The notes under the pieces: model-generated
What the model was told of the DNA's origin: nothing
The model's database searches: none
What the model saw: only the letters and a program-made list of their open reading frames with translations
Assembly (NCBI RefSeq): GCF_000241325.1
Contig: NZ_BAEI01000075.1
Location: 62,001 to 126,000, forward strand
Direction: 5' to 3'
DNA length: 64,000 nt
Source: Gordonia polyisoprenivorans NBRC 16320 = JCM 10675
Lineage (GTDB): Bacteria; Actinomycetota; Actinomycetes; Mycobacteriales; Mycobacteriaceae
Shown here: positions 60,180 to 64,000 of the stretch, in pieces
Layout: every line of letters begins with the position of its first letter
How positions within the stretch are numbered: position 1 is the first letter of the stretch
Position numbers and translations under genes: made by a program

Positions 60180-61181
60180 TCAGTACAGGTGCCGCGAGAC
60201 CGTTCCCCAGGCGGCGGGCAGGTCCTGCTCCCAGTAGGCCCAGGTGTGCGTGCCGATCAGGCGGAAGCCGTCGGTGTAGGGCACGTTGTGGGTGCGCAGG
60301 TCCCACGCGAACTCCAGTGAGCATCGGTAGGCGCCGGCCTCCAACGCCGAGGACGACGCGGTGACCGCTGCGGGCGGACCCTCGTCGGGCTCGATGCGAC
60401 GCGTGATGTCCAGTGGGCCGATGGCGCCGGAGCCGGCGGAGATGAAGATGTCCTTGCCGCGCAACGCGTTCAGATGCAGGCTCGGGTCGTGCGCCTGCCA
60501 GCCGACGGACCCGAACGGGCCCCACATGTTGGTGGCGTCGCCGCCGTCGCGACCGACGGTGGTGCGCACGTAGGCCTCGTTGGCCGCCCCGGACACCGGC
60601 GGGCACCCACTGAGCGACGCGAGACCCGAATACAGCTCGGGATGACGGATGGCCAGCGCGAACGACGCCTGTCCGCCCATCGACAACCCGATCACCGCGT
60701 TGCGGCCGTTGCCGTTGAACCGCGAATTGATCAGCGGGGGAAGTTCTTTGGTGAGGAAGGTCTCCCACATCGGCTTACCCAGCTTGGGGTCGGCGTGCTG
60801 CCAGTCGGTGTAGAACGTGCCCGCTCCGCCGACCGGGAGGACGACGTTGACGTTCTTGTTCGCGAAGAACGCGCCGGCGTGGCCCTTGGTGATCCAGTCG
60901 CTGACGTCGCCGTCGGCACCGGCGCCGTCGAGCATGTAGACGGTCGGGCGCGGACCACTGGAGTACGCCGGGGTCAGCACGCTGACCTTGATGCGCTGTT
61001 TCATCGACGGAGAATCCACCCAGACGTCGGTGCGCAATTCGCTCATCGGCTTGGTGGTGACGATGCGCGCCTCGACGCGTGGCGCCGCGTCCGCCACTGC
61101 TGGACCGAGCAAACCCGCACCCAGGACGCCGACGCCGAGTATGGTCGCCACCATTGCGGCCACTCGCCTTGTGCCCATCAT
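60180..61181 (-). CDS. Secreted alpha/beta-hydrolase esterase, antigen 85-like
   Basis: A 333-residue exported protein of the esterase D/antigen 85 family. The signal peptide (VAAMVATILGVGVLGAGLL, cleavage near ADA) is followed by a domain with TVYMLDGAGADGDVSDW, the nucleophile S167 in VIGLSMGGQ, and a late THTWAYW histidine like the GGHNWPYW of mycolyltransferases. It may transfer mycolic acids between trehalose mycolates or to arabinogalactan, or be a related esterase. ATG 61181 is preferred because GAGG lies six bases upstream; three or more earlier in-frame starts exist. Confidence 0.88.
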   Translation of the reverse strand: MMGTRRVAAMVATILGVGVLGAGLLGPAVADAAPRVEARIVTTKPMSELRTDVWVDSPSMKQRIKVSVLTPAYSSGPRPTVYMLDGAGADGDVSDWITKGHAGAFFANKNVNVVLPVGGAGTFYTDWQHADPKLGKPMWETFLTKELPPLINSRFNGNGRNAVIGLSMGGQASFALAIRHPELYSGLASLSGCPPVSGAANEAYVRTTVGRDGGDATNMWGPFGSVGWQAHDPSLHLNALRGKDIFISAGSGAIGPLDITRRIEPDEGPPAAVTASSSALEAGAYRCSLEFAWDLRTHNVPYTDGFRLIGTHTWAYWEQDLPAAWGTVSRHLY

Positions 61182-61360
61182 CAATAACCTCATCCCACCC
61201 GCCGACGGCGGTAGCCCACGAACGCATTGCGGTACCGCACTTCGCAGGTACACCGCCCCCCATTATCGGGGACGCCGCGCGGATGGAAGACTACTAGCGG
61301 GTAACAAAAGCGTGAAGACCCGAACGTGTTTTCACAGCCGGCATTCAGGAGCGTGGGTCA

Positions 61361-61840
61361 GTGAGTACCGCAAACACCGGCCGCAACTCAGCAAACATCG
61401 CAGGTGAGAGCGGTTTGGGCGCACACGAATTCGCGTTCACCGCGGAGGTCGGGGTGCGTTGGTCGGACATGGATGCTTTTGGTCACATCAACCATGCCCG
61501 GATGGTCACGCTCATGGAGGAAGCCCGGATTGCGTGGCTGCTCTCCGCCGGCGAGGAGTACACCCCGCTGATCAAGAGCGCGATGATCGTGCACGTCGAG
61601 ATCCGATATCAGAGTCAGCTCCGCCACGAGGACTCGCCGTTGCGCATCGGCATGTGGATCAAGGGTTTTCGGTCCGTCGACTTCACGATCGGCTACGAGA
61701 TCCGGGGTGCGCATGCCGATCCGGTGAGTAAACCGGCATGTGTTGCGAGCACTCAGATGGCTGTCGTCGACGTCGAGGCGCACAGTTTGCGTCGCCTCAC
61801 CGATACCGAGAAGGGTTACTTGCGCGCCTGGTCACGCTGA
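61361..61840 (+). CDS. 4HBT-type acyl-CoA thioesterase
   Basis: A 159-residue hot-dog-fold protein. VRWSDMDAFGHINHARMVTLMEEARIAW contains the catalytic aspartate pattern (D-M-D-x-x-G-H-I-N-N-like) of 4-hydroxybenzoyl-CoA/YbgC-type thioesterases, with the usual strand VEIRYQSQLRHEDSPLRI after it. It would hydrolyse an acyl- or aryl-CoA; the substrate is unknown. The GTG start has GGAG 9 bases upstream. It is divergent from the esterase with a 180-base gap that shows no clear feature beyond possible promoters. Confidence 0.87.
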   Translation: MSTANTGRNSANIAGESGLGAHEFAFTAEVGVRWSDMDAFGHINHARMVTLMEEARIAWLLSAGEEYTPLIKSAMIVHVEIRYQSQLRHEDSPLRIGMWIKGFRSVDFTIGYEIRGAHADPVSKPACVASTQMAVVDVEAHSLRRLTDTEKGYLRAWSR

Positions 61841-61862
61841 CCGCGGTCGAGCGACTTGGTGG

Positions 61863-63104
61863 TCAGGACGGTTCGTACCGTGCGGGGAGTTCCCGCGGAA
61901 CCGCCGGCGAGAGACGAGAGATGTTTCCCTGCAACACATCCCGATAAATTCGTAGCTGTTCCTCACCACTGCGGACCTGTTCGGAGAGTCGCTTGGCATT
62001 GTCCATCGAGATCTCGCGATCACCGGACCGGGCGACCAGGGCATCGATCCGGTCGTCGATCGTCGCGGCCTTGTTGTATTCGGCCAGAATCCGCAATTCC
62101 GTTGCCGCGGACTCGACGACGTGCGCAACGTCGGACAACGCCTGTACCCGATCGATCAGCTCGGACCACACCGGCCGCAGCGTGGTCTCGCGGCGGTCGA
62201 TCTGCTCGGCGAAGGCCTGGTCGAAGCCACCATTGCGCTTGGCCCGGTCCAGGTCGACGCGCACCGCACGCAAGGCGATGACGTCGGCGGCGATCTCGGC
62301 GAGTTCGGAGTGCAGGTTCACCTGCGTCCGCTGCACCGCGAAATGGTCTGAGCGCCAAGCAGGATTGGTCATGATCCGGTCGTAATAGTGGCCGGCGATG
62401 AACAGCAGCGCCTCGTATCCGTCGACGAAGTTCGCCGACCCGGGCACCGCGGGCGCCTGGGCGTCGCGATCGGTCGCCGCGGTGACCTGCTCGGCCCACT
62501 GCTCGACCTGACGATTCCCGGACCGCGCCGCAACCTGCCCGACGACGCCGGCGATGCGCTCGACCGCGACGGTGCCCGCCCGGCGCACCGCGCGCATCGT
62601 GCCCACGTTGGGGGTCGGCGTACACAGCAGCCCGGCGAAGAGCCGTTCGCGCTCGTCGAGTTCGAGATACACATTCTCGCGACGTTCGCGGCGGATGGCA
62701 CGGGTACTGCCGGCGAAGACACCCTTACCGGTGACGAAAGCCTTGTGCGCGTCCTCGCGGCGCCGGACCAGCCCGTTGAGACGGTTACGCATCACCGCGG
62801 CGATCACACCGGGCACCATCGGACCCGACTGCTGCGCCTCGAGCTGGACGATGGCCCGCTGCAGACGCCGCATCTCGCCGAAGCCACCCGGCACGATCGG
62901 CAACGGCAGACCTGTGGACACGCGGCGAATGACGATCGCCCGGCCCGTCGGAGTCAGATAGCCGGACGCGACCAGGATCGCGGCCACATCGGACAGTTCC
63001 GGCCGTTCACCGGGCATCGCCGACCGGTCACACCACTGCCGGATCTCCCCGCTGCTCGGGCCGCTGATCCGTGCCGCCCCCCGCATTCCGCCGTCGTCGA
63101 TCAT
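61863..63104 (-). CDS. Conserved-looking protein of unknown function (413 residues)
   Basis: I do not recognise this family. It is hydrophilic, with no signal peptide or membrane helix, and rich in Arg, Ala and Val. The N-terminal 100 residues (VAAILVASGYLTPTGRAIVIRRVSTG) look like a winged-helix or DNA-binding-type segment, but no motif confirms it. A long helical region follows, with alternating charges (LRIYRDVLQGNISRL, ERLFAGLLC), and a possible coiled coil near the C-terminus (residues about 290-395). Codon use matches the surroundings, so it is likely a real gene. The first ATG has no strong ribosome-binding site; a second ATG six codons on is possible. Confidence 0.75.
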   Translation of the reverse strand: MIDDGGMRGAARISGPSSGEIRQWCDRSAMPGERPELSDVAAILVASGYLTPTGRAIVIRRVSTGLPLPIVPGGFGEMRRLQRAIVQLEAQQSGPMVPGVIAAVMRNRLNGLVRRREDAHKAFVTGKGVFAGSTRAIRRERRENVYLELDERERLFAGLLCTPTPNVGTMRAVRRAGTVAVERIAGVVGQVAARSGNRQVEQWAEQVTAATDRDAQAPAVPGSANFVDGYEALLFIAGHYYDRIMTNPAWRSDHFAVQRTQVNLHSELAEIAADVIALRAVRVDLDRAKRNGGFDQAFAEQIDRRETTLRPVWSELIDRVQALSDVAHVVESAATELRILAEYNKAATIDDRIDALVARSGDREISMDNAKRLSEQVRSGEEQLRIYRDVLQGNISRLSPAVPRELPARYEPS

Positions 63105-63166
63105 GTACCCGCCTCGTCACCCTGCTTGTCGGCCATGCTGCTTCTGCGCCGTCTTGCTCACCCATG

Positions 63167-64000
63167 CTACCTGCGGGAACCGACGGTCCCGGGTGTCCGC
63201 GCACGCCACAGCGGCGAGGTCACACGGTGCAGCGCCCACGCAAGCACGACGCTGATGACCGCGGTGAGACCGAACGCGATCAGCACGTTTCCGCTGAACA
63301 CGTGGTAGCCGAGCGCGGCCATGACCACCTCGAGAACAACGACGTGCACGCAGAACAGCTCGTAGGAGACCTCACCGAGGAACACCATCGGTCGGCTGGC
63401 ACACACCCGCGCCCACCAGGACCGCTGATCGGCCCCGGTGAGCGGGCCGACGAGACCGACGGCGATCACCAGATACAACACGTGCTTGACGATCGTCGCC
63501 GACGCAGTGGTCGGGGTGATCGTCGGCTCCCCCGCGATCGAGCCCCCGGACACCAGAAACGCGGCGATCGCGATGCCCACCCACGCGGTGGTGTTCCACC
63601 GGCGGATCAGCGGTGCGCAGGCCGCGAGCAACATGCCGCCGACGAACCAGCCGAAGAATGCCGGCGCCCACAAACGTGCTGTCGGATTCACCCCTGCACT
63701 GCCCGCGACGATCACCGACCACACGGGGCTGACCAGCAACAACGGCACCAGCGCCGCGATGAGTAGATCCGGTCGCCACCCGCCGCGCCTGCCCGCCACA
63801 CGCATCACACCGACGACGACGACCCAGCCGATCAGCGGCAGGACCAGGTAGAACACGACTTCGGCTGCCAGGCTCCACATCTGCGTCAGCCCGGAGTGCA
63901 GGTGCCCGAACCCGTACGCCTGCGTCAGCGTCATGTTGCGCAGGAATCCCGACCAACCGGTGCCGGTCGGTGACGCCTCGCCGCCGGGTGGGGCGATGGC
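63167..64000 (-). CDS. Acyltransferase 3 family membrane protein (5' end beyond the window)
   Basis: The visible 277 residues are the C-terminal part of an OafA/YrhL-type acyltransferase. The frame is open through base 64000. The RNMTLTQAYGFGHLHSGLTQ segment and the MWSLAAEVVFYLVLPLIGW helix are diagnostic, followed by six to seven further helices and a short basic tail. Such enzymes O-acylate envelope sugars or lipids. The N-terminal catalytic histidine region is outside the window, so activity cannot be judged. Confidence 0.9.
   Translation of the reverse strand, partial: AIAPPGGEASPTGTGWSGFLRNMTLTQAYGFGHLHSGLTQMWSLAAEVVFYLVLPLIGWVVVVGVMRVAGRRGGWRPDLLIAALVPLLLVSPVWSVIVAGSAGVNPTARLWAPAFFGWFVGGMLLAACAPLIRRWNTTAWVGIAIAAFLVSGGSIAGEPTITPTTASATIVKHVLYLVIAVGLVGPLTGADQRSWWARVCASRPMVFLGEVSYELFCVHVVVLEVVMAALGYHVFSGNVLIAFGLTAVISVVLAWALHRVTSPLWRARTPGTVGSRR

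Noticed and set aside
1..64000. CRISPR arrays, insertion sequences, toxin-antitoxin or phage-defence systems.
   Set aside because: No regularly spaced repeats, transposase or defence-family motifs were seen on either strand.

Overview
The window reads as chromosome of a high-GC, mycolic-acid-containing actinobacterium of the order Mycobacteriales, most like Gordonia or a close relative (Rhodococcus, Williamsia). The reasons are strong GC bias at third codon positions, many GTG starts and leaderless promoters, an MmpS-like envelope protein, an antigen-85-like esterase, a GT87 mannosyltransferase, and gene order that recalls Mycobacterium tuberculosis (SRPBCC / FAD oxidase / CFA-type methyltransferase / dnaX / ffs / aspartate aminotransferase, recalled as Rv3718c-Rv3722c, then LigC/PrimC and tadA-tyrA-pat further on). 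The species is an inference; no database search was possible.

Layout. 1-10.3 kb: lipid-modifying pair, dnaX, an acyl-CoA-ligase-like gene, a GT87 mannosyltransferase, an aspartate-type aminotransferase and the SRP RNA. 10.5-16 kb: amino-acid permease, small secreted proteins, SGNH hydrolase, HD protein, tRNA-Ser(GGA), secreted serine protease, NmrA-type oxidoreductase. 16-24.4 kb: PrimC-LigC DNA repair pair, gluQ, two CNNM/CorC-type membrane proteins, an unusual tgt, a lipoprotein and a TipA-type MerR regulator.

24.5-31.6 kb is the most accessory-looking part. It holds a ketopantoate-reductase-family dehydrogenase, a benzoylformate-decarboxylase-like ThDP enzyme, an IclR regulator, a DUF485 protein with a sodium:solute symporter, and a benzaldehyde-type aldehyde dehydrogenase. 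Together they could take up an aryl 2-hydroxy or 2-keto acid and convert it to an aromatic carboxylate (a mandelate-type route).

31.6-50.6 kb: a divergent murF/ddl pair, a stand-alone receiver-domain protein and a complete NADH dehydrogenase I operon (nuoA-N) whose nuoE and nuoF are fused into one 709-residue gene. Most nuo junctions overlap by 4 bases.

50.6-64 kb: DUF4234 protein, tRNA-Ser(CGA), two small stress-type proteins, tadA with its partner gene, tyrA, a glycolipid-binding-like protein, an MmpS-like protein, a CPA1 antiporter, aqpZ, tRNA-Arg(ACG) and tRNA-Ser(GCT), the pat aminotransferase, an envelope esterase, a thioesterase, an unrecognised 413-residue protein, and an acyltransferase cut by the window edge.

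The strongest oddities are a Tgt that keeps its catalytic aspartates but has lost all three zinc cysteines and has altered base-pocket motifs, linked to gluQ; the candidate mandelate-type cluster; the NuoE-NuoF fusion; and two divergent gene pairs (17 and 22 bp apart) where leaderless promoters overlap each other. No stretch over about 300 bases lacks a gene or RNA. No CRISPR array, prophage or insertion sequence was seen.
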